Positions 10,271-21,336 of a DNA stretch of 64,000 nt are shown here, in pieces. Both the position numbers and the translations under genes were made by a program. The DNA comes from Morella rubra (lineage: Eukaryota; Streptophyta; Magnoliopsida; Fagales; Myricaceae). The notes below the pieces were generated by a model. That model was not told the DNA's origin. It saw only the letters and a program-made list of their open reading frames with translations, and made no database searches. Position 1 is the first letter of the stretch; every line of letters starts with the position of its first letter. The stretch is from assembly GCA_003952965.2 (NCBI GenBank), contig CM025854.1:30293825-30357824 (forward strand), read 5' to 3'.

Positions 10271-12546
10271 CTAAAATCCCAGCAACAAACACATCAACAG
10301 CCACAACTTTCAGCACCTCTAAGCACCTGTGCAAGATGGATAGGCCCTGCGACTTAGGAGAGATATATATTCCTATATCATAAATGTTGCCCATGTTTCT
10401 AAGGTAGAATAGACCCTACAATAAGGTATATATATTGTGAATCTGGCATCTCAATTTACTACTGGATTTCTTATCTTTTCTATTTTATCTTTTTACCTGC
10501 ATTCTTATTTCTTACTTTCCTCTTACATTTGTCTTTCTTTCTTCGGTTTAGTCCAACCCCATGGCCTTCTAGAGGACACATTTCCAGCTAATTTCTCGAC
10601 TTCATGCATGCCGCAAACAAGACATTGTTCTTGCATCGTTGTCATCCGACTGTTTGAATTTGTGGTGAGCCAATAGTGTCTCTTTCTGCAGATGACATCC
10701 TTTGACATTGGCTATGTGTTGCTGTGTAAAAAGACAATGGTAAATTTGAAGCAATTTAAAAATAGAAAAACAGGATTCTTTGTAATTTTCTATCCGAATT
10801 ATATGATGTAATTTATAAAGAGATAAATTTAGGTGAACCTATACCATTAAATGCTGCCCATGTAAAATCTAAGGTAGAATAGACCCTACAATAAGGTCCA
10901 CATGTTGTGTTTATTTCTCTTCAAATTGCATCATATAATTCGATTAGAAAATTGTAGAAGATTCTAATTTGGAAAACTGTCTGACCCTTTCTTTTTCTAG
11001 ATTTCACTCACTAGTCAAATTACATTATACAATTCAATTAGAAAACTGTAGAAAATTCTAGTCCGGAAACTGTTAGGCACTTTCCTTTTTTGGATTTCAC
11101 TCCCTGTCGACTGGGGACATTGTTATGCCATTGGAGAACCTGATCGGTACTCTCTTGGCAAAAGGATAAACCTTAGCCCACATTTTGCAGCAACACAAGA
11201 AAAAGGGTAAATAACATGAGAATCTAAGAAAACCTTGTCTGATTTATGTTCAAACGTACGTTAATGTGAACAGATTTAACACAAGGAACTGTCGCAGATA
11301 ATAGAGCACTCACGGGTATGTGTCACGAAAGATCAGAAATCAAAATCATGTGGGGTATAACATAAGAACCGCTGCACAGTGCATTTGGGAACAGTCCAAG
11401 CAATCTCTGTTCAAGCATTGAGATAACACGTCCTACTGTCCAACGAAGCTACCAAAGATCTAGAACTAACATAAAAGACATCAGACAGTACAGATTACAA
11501 ATGGCTTTGTCATAGGACACTCTACTGTCTTTTACTACAACTCACGTATCACATGTTTTGTCAGATCAGTACCTATTCACTGGTAAGTATTATAACCTGT
11601 TTTCAGGAAAAAAAAAAGTATTATAAGATGTCATCAAGGCGAGTAATGTGTTGTAAGCACGTGAAGAACTAATTCATGCAGTAGAAAGTTTATTGATTTC
11701 CCTATATGTTTAGTAATATCTCACTCCAAAACTTCCAAACTGTTTACCTCCCCTGCATTTATCTGTGTCCAATTAGGTAGGTGCAGAAGGGAAGTAATAA
11801 CAACTGCGGGTGCAGAAGAGAAAATGAAACAAGAACAGAAGAAAGTTGAAAAGTTTAAGACTCATTCTTTTATACAAACAATGGAAAACGGACTTAAAAA
11901 AGGTAGATATGTATGATTATGTCCGCCTTTTCTTTGCCTTCTTCCGTGAACTCTGCCTTGGATTATGAAACCCAGACCCTTTGTAGTGTTGCACATTCTA
12001 ATTGATGCCGACTTCCTTTTTTCCTCAACAAAAGAGGTCGAATTCATGGGCATGAGCTACTCATCCAATGGTGGTGGTCCTGGTGGACAATACCCCATTT
12101 TTGTCTTCCACGTTTTCTCCTTTTAGCTTAACCTTTTCCTCTGTAAATTGGGACCTAATTTGCATAAGAAATTGTTTCCAAAACCTTCTTTTGTCAGGAG
12201 TCAAACACGCTTGATGGCTTTAGAGGTCCACTACAAAGTTTCTTCGTGCCCTTTTCATGATTTCTGTCCAGAGCCTATTACGCTACGAACACAACGAGAT
12301 CGACCCGGCATTAACGCTGCTTCCCATAGTCTCCAAGGAATACTTCACAATGTGAACGAGTTGTCTTCCAAACGGCATGTAGTTTAAGGAAACAAATGGA
12401 ATTTTGGTAGCAGTTGTTTTTTGGACCAAAGACCTAAACGACATGCCATTTCGTAAATTATGGCGCTCTGCAGTTTAATGCGTCGAGACGTCCGAGGGTG
12501 CTCTCCTTTCTTTGTCACGTACACTAGGTTTTTAGTCACTGGAGCA
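10237..12546. other. Divergent intergenic region between GDSL B and SURF2, with local repeats
   Basis: A segment of about 60 bp with GGTAGAATAGACCCTACAAT is present near 10403 and near 10871. Around 10755-11105 there is an inverted pair (10783-10812 against 10922-10950) plus a tandem pair (10922-11014 and 11017-11105, roughly 80% alike by eye), consistent with a rearranged small transposon. The remainder (11.1-12.5 kb) shows no gene I can support; it includes the SURF2 promoter. Confidence 0.5.
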
Positions 12547-15044
12547 ATGGCGACGAGAGAAGAGGCGGCGTCGAAGAACAAGGAAGGGACCAACCTACTG
12601 GGCGCACCGACTTTCACCGAGCTCGAGAATGGCCGCTTCAAGTGCGTGGAGACCGGCCACGAACTGCTCGCCAAAGACAAGGAATCCTACGCTCATTCCA
12701 AACGGTGCCGTTTGGTTCTCATCGACTTCTTTTTGTCCCGAAACAAACCCCCTCTCAACATGTTCAAGCAAGACCCTCTCTCACGGTATCCAAAATTTCC
12801 TTCTTTCTCTCTCTATCGACAATTTAGGGGCTTTTCTTTCATCATCATCTTAGGTAGCCATCTTGTAGACGAGCTGATGTTGGCTATGATTGGTTTGGCT
12901 TTCCGGACACCAAAATAGTGAACTATACCTTGTTCGTTAAAAATGTTGTATTTTTAGCTGTGCACTGAGGTTATTAAGAAAAATGCTTATGTTTGAATGT
13001 CAAATTCACGTTAGTTGGGGTTTGTGAAGAGTGAAATCTTTTCTCCAAAAGGAACCCTGATAATTTTGTGTTTGATGCTGTTGACCGGGTTGTTGTGCGT
13101 TCTTTGGACCCATATCCGTGAAGAAATGTCCGACCCAAGATGTTTTTCCGTTTTCCTCAGCACGAAAACAGTGGTGTTATGTGATGCTGACACTAAATAT
13201 CTGGATTTGATCCTTTCTGCAGTTCAAAGTTGATATGTAACCTCACAGGAGACACCATAAATAAGTCTGAGGAACATATATGGAAGCACATCAATGGGAA
13301 ACGATTCCTGAATAAACTAGGTTTGTGTTTTCTCGTCAATTAGTAGGCTTTTTGTTGTGTTGTTGGTGAGCAGTTATTGTTACTAACTCACGGAGTGAGT
13401 CTCGAAATTGCCTTGGTCTCTTGAGTATTTTTAAAAATTACATGTTGCATGGGTTCCTAAGATGTTTGTGATTCATTCATTAGTGACTCTTTAAAAGTAT
13501 AGTTTTCTTATGAACAGAGGAGAGAGAAGCCAAAAAACTTGCCTCTGATGGGACAGTAGAGGAGCAGGTTGAGCAGAAGCCCCAAAAGGCATCAAAGCCA
13601 TCCAAGGGTGGTTTGAAGAAGAAAAAGAAGAAGGACACGGATAAGGTTAAAGACAAAGGAGTTGATGAGATTATCTCTGAGGTTAGAAATTTGTCTGATC
13701 AGGACAGTGATTCAGAAGAAGCAGATTTCTGGATGCCTCCAGTGGGAGAACGCTGGGATTTGGATGATGGAGGAGATCGATGGGGTTCTGGGTCAGAGTC
13801 AGGGCAGGAAAGTGAAGAAGTTAATGGAACGGGTATGTTTTCCTGTGTGTCGAACTCAATGTGTTCCCTTGGAATCTATGGGTCATTTGCTTATCATGTT
13901 AAGATAGTTTTGAAGCGTAAATCAATTACACGTCGTATGATTTCAAACTTGTTTATTGAAGAATGGGGACTGAGAAAAAAAAAAAAAGATACTCCAAAGA
14001 GGCTATGATCAAAAAGGTCATTATGATGAATAGAAGGATGTGGGAAGTAATTCTGGCCAGACAATGAGAAATGATCAAAAGATTTAATGATAAACTCTAA
14101 ATTTGATGCAACAGTTGTGTCATCATTGAATTTTGGAATTTGTTTTTGATGATCAGGCCGCGAAAGCTAACAATGTTCATTATAAGGCATAACTAGGAGA
14201 GCTGATCTGATCCCTTGCCAGTTTCAAGTGAGACTTTGTATAGTGAAAGTCACTTTGCTGCATGTATGCTAGGCTGTTTCAGCCAAGTTAAATATGCTCT
14301 GGCACTGCTCATCATGTCCACATCTCTCCTCCTCTTCCTTTTTTTGTGCTGACATCAATTTAAAGATCCTTCAGATGAGTCACATATTATTATTTTTTTT
14401 TTGATAAGTAGATGAGTCACATATTCTGAGCTAAACGTTTCTGAAATTACAGCTTTTCAATGGTTAAATTGGGGAGGTAATGTTTCTGAAATTTTGTAGT
14501 GTTTCTACAAATTATCTTGGTGTGGTCTAGATAGGAATTCTACCAGCTGTGCAAATGTTTGACCAGAAATTCCAGAAGTAGATCTTCGGACTTAGGCTCC
14601 AGAAAAGTCACAAGGATGAATTTAGGTTGGCTTGGTTGGATCACCTTCGTCTGCATAAATTGTGGGAGGATATTTTGTTTCTCTAGATGAATCCAATTTT
14701 CTTTTTCAACTGGTAGTCCGTTGGCATATTGAGAAAATTGCCATCTCCCTCTCTCTTCTCCTATTGCTGAATTTGGTTGTGCGTTATTATTATTATCAGA
14801 TGGTCTGGCTGAAGAAGGTGGGAAAGAAGGTGGGAAGGAGACAGAAGAGCTCTCGACACGGTATGTGTCTTCTTCTCGTGTCTTCAATCATGTTATTTGT
14901 AATTCACACTCTTGTTTTGTGGGTGAGGATCGTATCTGTTTCTACGCGGCTACGCCATGCAGGACAAAAAGAATGTCCATTGAAATTGGACCCAGCAGTT
15001 TTGCTTCAAGGAAGAAGAAAAGTAGGAAGAATCACGCAAACTAA
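12547..15044 (+). CDS. SURF2: Surfeit locus protein 2 (SURF2) homologue
   Basis: Five exons, 12547-12785, 13223-13320, 13518-13832, 14800-14860 and 14963-15044, join in phase to 264 residues. The N-terminal part matches the SURF2 family: a short TFTELENGRFKCVETGHEL segment, then YAHSKRCRLVLID and LSRSKLICNLTGDTINKSEEHIWKHINGKRF. The C-terminal half is disordered, with a Lys run (about six K in KKKKKKD), acidic patches around DFWMPPVGERWD, and a basic tail (SRKKKSRKNHAN). The molecular role of SURF2 in plants is not established; basic tails of this kind suit a nuclear or nucleolar protein. An in-frame ATG at 12460 lies upstream, but MATREEAAS at 12547 fits the family start better. It is convergent with PMT9, the same neighbour as in Arabidopsis (At5g14440 and At5g14430). 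Confidence 0.92.
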
Positions 15045-16358
15045 TCAGCTCAGGGAACTAAAGTGGGAAATGGACTGCGGAAGTTTCTCCGTTTGTAATC
15101 AATTTACTCTGTACAATAGATTGTGAGAAGAAAATTGATCAATTTTGGTGCTGGGAAATGCTTTGTCCTCATCGTTTTATCCCCGACTCCAGTTTTTACG
15201 TTGGTGTTTAACCTGCACGAAGTTTAGTGGTAGATCCCCTCTCCCTCCCAAGAAGTAGCCGGCAAAAGTTCCAGAATGGGAAGCATCTTTGATTCTTTGC
15301 AGGATTCCACAACACCATGGTCAAACCAAATCGCTCAGAAGAAATACCCCAAAAAAAAAATGGCTGGATAAACTCTCTTCAATTACTCTAGAGAAGAACG
15401 GCTAGTTAGGTTTTTCTCAATTATTCCCGTTTTGCCCTTCTGACAATGGTGACTGGTTCACCAAGCACCATCATTATTTCTATGCTTTATGTTTATATCA
15501 AATAGTGGAATGGCTTTTCCATTTGCTTCCAGGAAAAGAGTTACCCAAAATCATATCGTTTGCAATCGATTCCTATTTTCTTTAGTTGGAGGAAACCAGT
15601 ATTGGGTCAAGTAATTCCCACGGACAATACATATATGAATAAATGAAGGTTAAAAGTAACCTGAGAGTATCTGTAGGCTTATGCGACAATTCCAGATTAT
15701 TTTGCACTTGTACCAATTTGAAAAATGTATACCAATAAATAGAAAAATAATGTAACTATGCATGTACGATGATACTACACTTGTCATTGACGGCAAAGCT
15801 GGTCACTTTTCACAGCTGTATCTCTGTATATTTGCTCGTTCAACCGAAGGATTGTCTCTTTATCTACTGAAGCTGGGGGCAAAGAGAAATTTAGGTCCTA
15901 AATAGCGACTGAAAACAGCTCCAGGCTCCTGGCACTCCATACTTCGTTTGAAGGACTTGAAAAAGATGGGGAAAAAATTAATTTCCTAAGAGACTCCCAA
16001 AAAGTGCAGCCATATGCCTTGAAAAGGGGAAAACAAAAAAAAAAACAAGTTAATTTCCTCAGACAGGAACGAAGACCTCGCATTAATCCCCTCAGCAGGT
16101 AAAAGTCATTTTCCTCTAGGTTAACCAATCAAAAGATTGACGAGTTATATGAATCTCGTAATATACTATCCTGTCCAGATTTCTTAGCTCATTCCAATCA
16201 ATCAATTTACACAAGTAACGAAAATTAGGAGGCATGGAAATTTCACGGTAAGATCAAAAGACATTAGCATGAGACTTGGACACCATGACCTAACAACTCT
16301 CATGCCTTTAAGAAAGGAAATAAGCACAGCACATACCTGAGAAGAAGCAGGTTCACAT
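15045..16358. other. Convergent intergenic region (3' flanks of SURF2 and PMT9)
   Basis: The region is AT-rich with short open frames on both strands (for example 15898-16128 minus) that have no recognisable motif. No repeat or RNA gene was seen. Confidence 0.5.
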
Positions 16359-19300
16359 CTACATAATGCCCTCATCCCACAACTTCTTCCTTGCAATCAA
16401 AACTCTTTCTGTGGTTGAGGAGAGAGCATCAACCCTTGGTTCTACTTCCGATACCCAGCCATCCCACCTTAAGGCAGTCACAAACTTCCGAATATAGTTT
16501 ATGATAAAGGGTTTGTCTCGGATGATGACAAATCCATCTGGCCGTAGTATTCGATCCATTTCAATTAGTAGGTCCTCTAGACCACACCCACGCTCATCAA
16601 TTTCTGAGAACACTGTCCAGGCATGCAAAAGATCATATGTACGTGGATAGGTAGAAAATGCTTCGCACCTGTGAAAAACATGTAAAACAGAAGAGTTGAA
16701 CCAATTTTAGAAATACAATGTTATGCCACTTGCACACATGATAGGGAGAAAAGATAGTTGCATTAATAAAGGGAGATGAAATACCTACCAGTCATGAACA
16801 CATCCAATCAAGCCACGATCATATATAATCTTCAATCTGGCAGATGCACTTACAGGAGCAACATTCATCACCCAGACATTTTTGTCACTAAGGGCAGCAC
16901 CAAATCCACCAAGATTTGAATTCATATCCATGACATTTCTAATAGAATTCTTCAGTATGACAGATTTCATGTGCTTCCAGTATTCAATTACTCTAAAATT
17001 CCAAATGCTCTGCATTAAATAAATAGCTTGCTAAGGAAGAATATCACCCACATGGAAAGTAAACAACAAAATTACAAGAAAAGGGTCAAAGAACAGTATC
17101 ATCGGTGATCTCTTGTAACTTTAGAGACGTACAGTGTCCTCTTGGAATTCCCCATGGCTCACACCAATTTCTTCCAGGCGAGGGGGTGCAGCAGTAAGCC
17201 TCTCTGGCCAAGGAACCAGCCCACTTCCCTTCTCCTTGTGCATCTCTGTTTTATGAAAGAAGTAGAAAGCTTAAGGAGAAAGACATAAATAAAAAACCCA
17301 AAACAAATCTTACAACAAAATAAGCCGTTAAATCATAATGGATAGGAAAAACACTTATTAACAGAACAGGATGAAAAAAAAATGGAGGACAACAATCAGT
17401 ATGTTCGGCAAATTAATAGAGCAACAAATCTCAAGATCCAGTTGAAAGTGATATGCTAGAATTGCTAACTGTGTGAATATCTGCTTCAGATTGGAATAGT
17501 GGGATCTCCACTTTATTTTGAATGCTGTTGCAGCCACACATTTTAAATATATTCTTCAGGATATAAGGCAATTTCTCAGACTGGTGATGGAAATCCTTCA
17601 GGTTAATTTCTAATTCACTAGGTTAGAGAACTACTTTCATTAAATTGACAAAAGCAACAAGATCACTAAACATCGAGATGTGATGCCTACCTACACAAAT
17701 ACACCAAGTCCACCAAAAACCACAAACATTAGTGTATCTGCAAATTAGAAACATTCATTTTGATAAAAATGTATATATCAATGCCACTTACTTGCAGAGT
17801 ACCGGGAGATACAGGCCTTCATGGAGACATTCCAAGTTGCATCTGGGTTGTCATCAGCACTGCACAAAGCAGGCAGTGTCCCAGATTCCCTTTTCAAGTA
17901 ACAGCTATTAGTCAATGGCTTTACCCATATCACAGTCTGATCTTGCTTTACAACAATTCTCCAGCACATTCTTCGGAGAAGATTGGACATAGCAGTCCAG
18001 ATCCTTCGATTTTCTGGATCATGTGCATATGCTTCAGGAGAAGAATATACAAAATACCCTCCTGGTCTGAGTAATCTGTCGAGTTCTAACAAGAGGATCC
18101 CATCTCTTTGAAGCCAATCAATTCGACATCGGGAACAATGAGCCAGTTCAAATGATCTGCTTGGATAAGGAAGTCTTTTTGTAGCCAAGACACCAAGGGT
18201 TGCTGGAATACCCCTCTCCAGTGCAAATTGTATTTGATTCTCATGTACATCATTAGGTGCAAGGGACATAGCTATAATGTTCAGGGGAAGAAGATAGGCT
18301 CCAAAACTTGCAACACCACAACCCACATCAAGAACATTTCTGATATTTCCACCATTGTGGAGTTTATCACCAGGAAACTGAAGCATCTGTACCACCAAAT
18401 AGGTATAATTGACACAGTATATCTCCTTTTTATTTTTGTTAAGCTTGCTGTTACATAACACTCATCAATTGCTAATTTAAATGATAAACAACGATAAAGA
18501 CAAAAAAGTAGGGAAAAAATATGGAATGGGATATTGAGACCAGCTCAAGTAATGGGAGCCAAGTAAAAAACAATGAGAAAATCACATACCTTAGCAAGAG
18601 AAATTATGTACTTGTCAGCTCCACTATGGAAATGAGTACCTCCACCAGGAAAATTTATTTTATCCCCGTTAACAACCATCCAATTCTGGTCTGATTTCTC
18701 TTGCGCAAGATGTGTGTGGGGTATGTTTGCCTTCCACACTTCGTCCCTACTAGCAGGCCATCTTATAGGGATCTGAAATTCTAATAACAATCTTTTCAGA
18801 ATCAAAACTAAATGATCAAACTGGAACAGAATTTTGCATGTGTTATGCCAGTCACTGACCTTGTAACCAACTGGAGGCGGAATCAGGCAATTAAAACGGC
18901 GCTCCGGAGGTGGACAGTGCCGTTCATAGTGCTCCATTAATGTCAAATTGGGTTTCAACTTCAGTTGGTAGATAAGGTTCCTATCCAAACATGGTATCAA
19001 CTCGGAAAATCCCAAATCACAAATCTGTAGAGATCATCATTTGAACTCCATATCAAAAACACAAAATTCAAAAATTGGGGGGGGGGGGGGGGGTTTAGGG
19101 GCCTTAAAGCATCCAAATCATTCGCAGCGTGATCGCATAAACACAAGTTAAAAGAACTATGCTTTTTTAAAAAGAAAACAAACAATAAATAAACAATCTG
19201 CTATAGAATGCCTTTTACAGGAAGTCTTAGGCAAAAGCCTTGTTCTTCCACATTAGAAACAACACGGATTAATGAAGAAAGCAAATTGAAATTATATTAA

Positions 19301-19570
19301 ACGTGATTCGTTACATACAGGAATGCTTTTGGGGACCTCTGGATTGTGCTCTCGGTCCTCGAGCAAATCCTCCGGATCGTGATGATGAACGAACCCGCCG
19401 AACACAGGGTCAGTTCCTTCAAACCCGGGAACTTCCTCGTCGGATCTCCGAAAACCGGGAGCCAATGAAGAGCCGTAGTACAAACAAGCCAACCCGAGGA
19501 GTGCAATGAGTCCAACTAGGGCGTACTTGAGCAGCTTCGTGATGGACTTCGGCTCGCTCCTGTGCTTCAT
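16359..19570 (-). CDS. PMT9: Putative Golgi methyltransferase, PMT9-type (DUF248/QUA2 family)
   Basis: Seven exons, 19570-19319, 19024-18860, 18772-18590, 18386-17792, 17245-17133, 17009-16789 and 16668-16359, join in phase to 612 residues, the usual family length. The family comprises type II Golgi membrane proteins, some needed for pectin methylation; this member's substrate is not shown by sequence. A short basic N-tail is followed by one membrane segment (about residues 14-33). Family blocks follow in order: HYERHCPPPERRFNCLIPPP, NWMVVNGDKINFPGGGTHFH, the SAM-binding VLDVGCGVASFGAYL, DRLLRPGGYFVYS, a second Rossmann-like block NVMDMNSNLGGFGAAL, and YDLLHAW. Intron 1 carries a run of 17 G on the plus strand (C in the transcript). 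The gene diverges from the RGLG2-type gene. The PMT9 assignment rests on the neighbours matching At5g14430. Confidence 0.93.
19077..19093. repeat. Homopolymer run of 17 G in PMT9 intron 1
   Basis: There are seventeen consecutive G on the plus strand. In the PMT9 transcript this is a C run ending about 50 nt before the exon 2 acceptor (19025), inside the pyrimidine-rich region. Confidence 0.9.
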
Positions 19571-19890
19571 TTTTCCTGAACTGGACTCTGGTCGATCCGA
19601 CCCCAGATCAAACTTAAGCTGCAAAACTGATAGCCCTAACAAGCATGTTAAGTGAGAGAAAAGTGACAGATTTCTGCGAAATACTGTGAGAGAGAGAGAT
19701 AAGAGCGCACCCTTGGATTTTCGCGGGAGAGAGAGACGGAGAGAAAAGATCCTGTATTTGCATGTCCAGGGGCAGGTTTTGGACGGACGTTGATTTTTCT
19801 CTGTGTCGGTGGTCAAAGCTTCGACTACAGTCCAATAGGTTGACCATAATATTACCTTGTGAGGTAGAGTGCAGTTAAAAGTATTGCATG

Positions 19891-19919
19891 ATACCTTTCT
19901 CGGCCTTTTGGCTAAGATC
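19891..19919 (+). pseudogene. Truncated U2 snRNA retro-fragment (5' 29 nt)
   Basis: The sequence begins ATACCTTTCTCGGCC and continues TTTTGGCTAAGATC, matching the first 29 nt of U2 snRNA, which contains the helix I segment. It then stops abruptly where U2 would continue with AAGTGTAG. Flanking it are imperfect direct repeats: GTTAAAAGTATTGCAT at 19874-19889 and GTTAAAAGAGTATTGCAT at 19920-19937, which look like a target-site duplication. The fragment lacks the branch-site pairing region, Sm site and promoter elements, so it is not a working snRNA gene. Confidence 0.85.
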
Positions 19920-20913
19920 GTTAAAAGAGTATTGCATTCTTCTTATTTGATTTTTTTTTGCAACTATTTAGTCAAAAAATCTTTTTTTTGCAACTACCTA
20001 TCATCCTCTGACGCGTGTCCGATTTGTACTTGGGAATTGGTCCCCATGTACCAAAAGCTTCGAATTAATTAAATTTGGGATAACGAATATATATTCCTTA
20101 TGGTAATTTCCCTTTTTGGGTCGTATGGTCATCATTGGATACCCAAACCCGTGTAGGAGCTATAGATTATAATTAAATGTGACGGGGTCCATATCACATG
20201 CAACTATTGGTGGGCTAGAATTTTTCTCCCGTACTCCATTCTGAAGTTTAATTGTTAGGGAGAAATAAAGACGGACCGATATTATTATGTGATGTCTTAA
20301 AGTCATACTAAAATGTTCGGGATATTTTAATCAACTTTCTGTCCACCAATCAAATCCAGCGAAACCACAAGCTTTTCAAACTCTCATCCATTAAGTTTAT
20401 AGACCCAACTTTTATAAGTTAGAGGAATAAATTAATGACCTCGAGTTTAGCTTGGCTTATTTAATAGCACGAGCTTAATTCTAGCTTTAACTTGGACTTC
20501 TCACAAAACATTATATTATTTTGGGTTCAGTCACAGTCACGAGTGTTGATGATACCAAAAATGTTCTGATCCACCAGATGAGCTATAATCAATCACTCTC
20601 GTTCTCAAGTTCAATAAAAAAACTTGCAAGGAAATAAACAAACGAGGACAAAGCTACTTTGGAAGTAAAAACTCTAATGCCTTAATAAGTATTTAATATC
20701 CCTTTAAATTGAAATAACGATTAAGAGAGTATAGAACGTATAACTTGCCCTTTTATATCAACAGAGTGAACTTAATCCGTTCATTTTCGTGTTTGATTAT
20801 TTTTTCTTTTGAAATTGAAGAGTCCTTAATCAGTCATTATATTGCGATAGACCATTTCTAGAGGGTTTTCTTAGATTACAAAATTATGCAATTCTTCCTC
20901 AATTGGATTAGAG

Positions 20914-21118
20914 TGTGTTTGTTTATTAAAATTTATGTATTCCAAAATTTTAACAGAATAAAATAATTATAATATAATCTATCTCTCTCCATCAAATCAT
21001 TAATTTACACTGTAATAAATATAAAAAAAATTCATTCAAATCATCTCTCTTTTAACTTTTTTACCAATTTTAATATTTTAAAATTTTAACCTCTCTAAAA
21101 TTTTAACACTCAAACACA
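20914..21118. mobile_element. MITE-like insert (AT-rich family)
   Basis: Inverted ends GTGTTTG and CAAACAC flank about 190 bp of AT-rich DNA. The interior includes ATCTATCTCTCTCC, AATCATCTCTC and TTACCAATTTTAATA, shared with the other family copies. It is non-coding. Confidence 0.45.
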
Positions 21119-21146
21119 ACCTAAGGTTGAGTTAGTGAGGCTTCAG

Positions 21147-21336
21147 GGGCGTTTGTTTACCGAAATTTTGAGGAATATTCTCAAAATTTTAGGAATCTTT
21201 TGAATGTTGAAATTTATTGGGATTTATGAAAAATGTGAAGTGTATATGTAAAAGTGTGAAGTTTATTGAAGTTTGTAAAATATGTTTAATGTAATAAAAA
21301 TTTTAACCCTCTAAAAAATTAGACAAACAAACGCTA
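21147..21336. mobile_element. MITE-like insert with GCGTTTGTTT ends
   Basis: Terminal inverted repeats GCGTTTGTTTA and AGACAAACAAACGC enclose about 165 bp of AT-rich non-coding DNA. It lies only about 30 bp from the preceding MITE-like insert, and a clear target duplication was not found. Confidence 0.55.
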
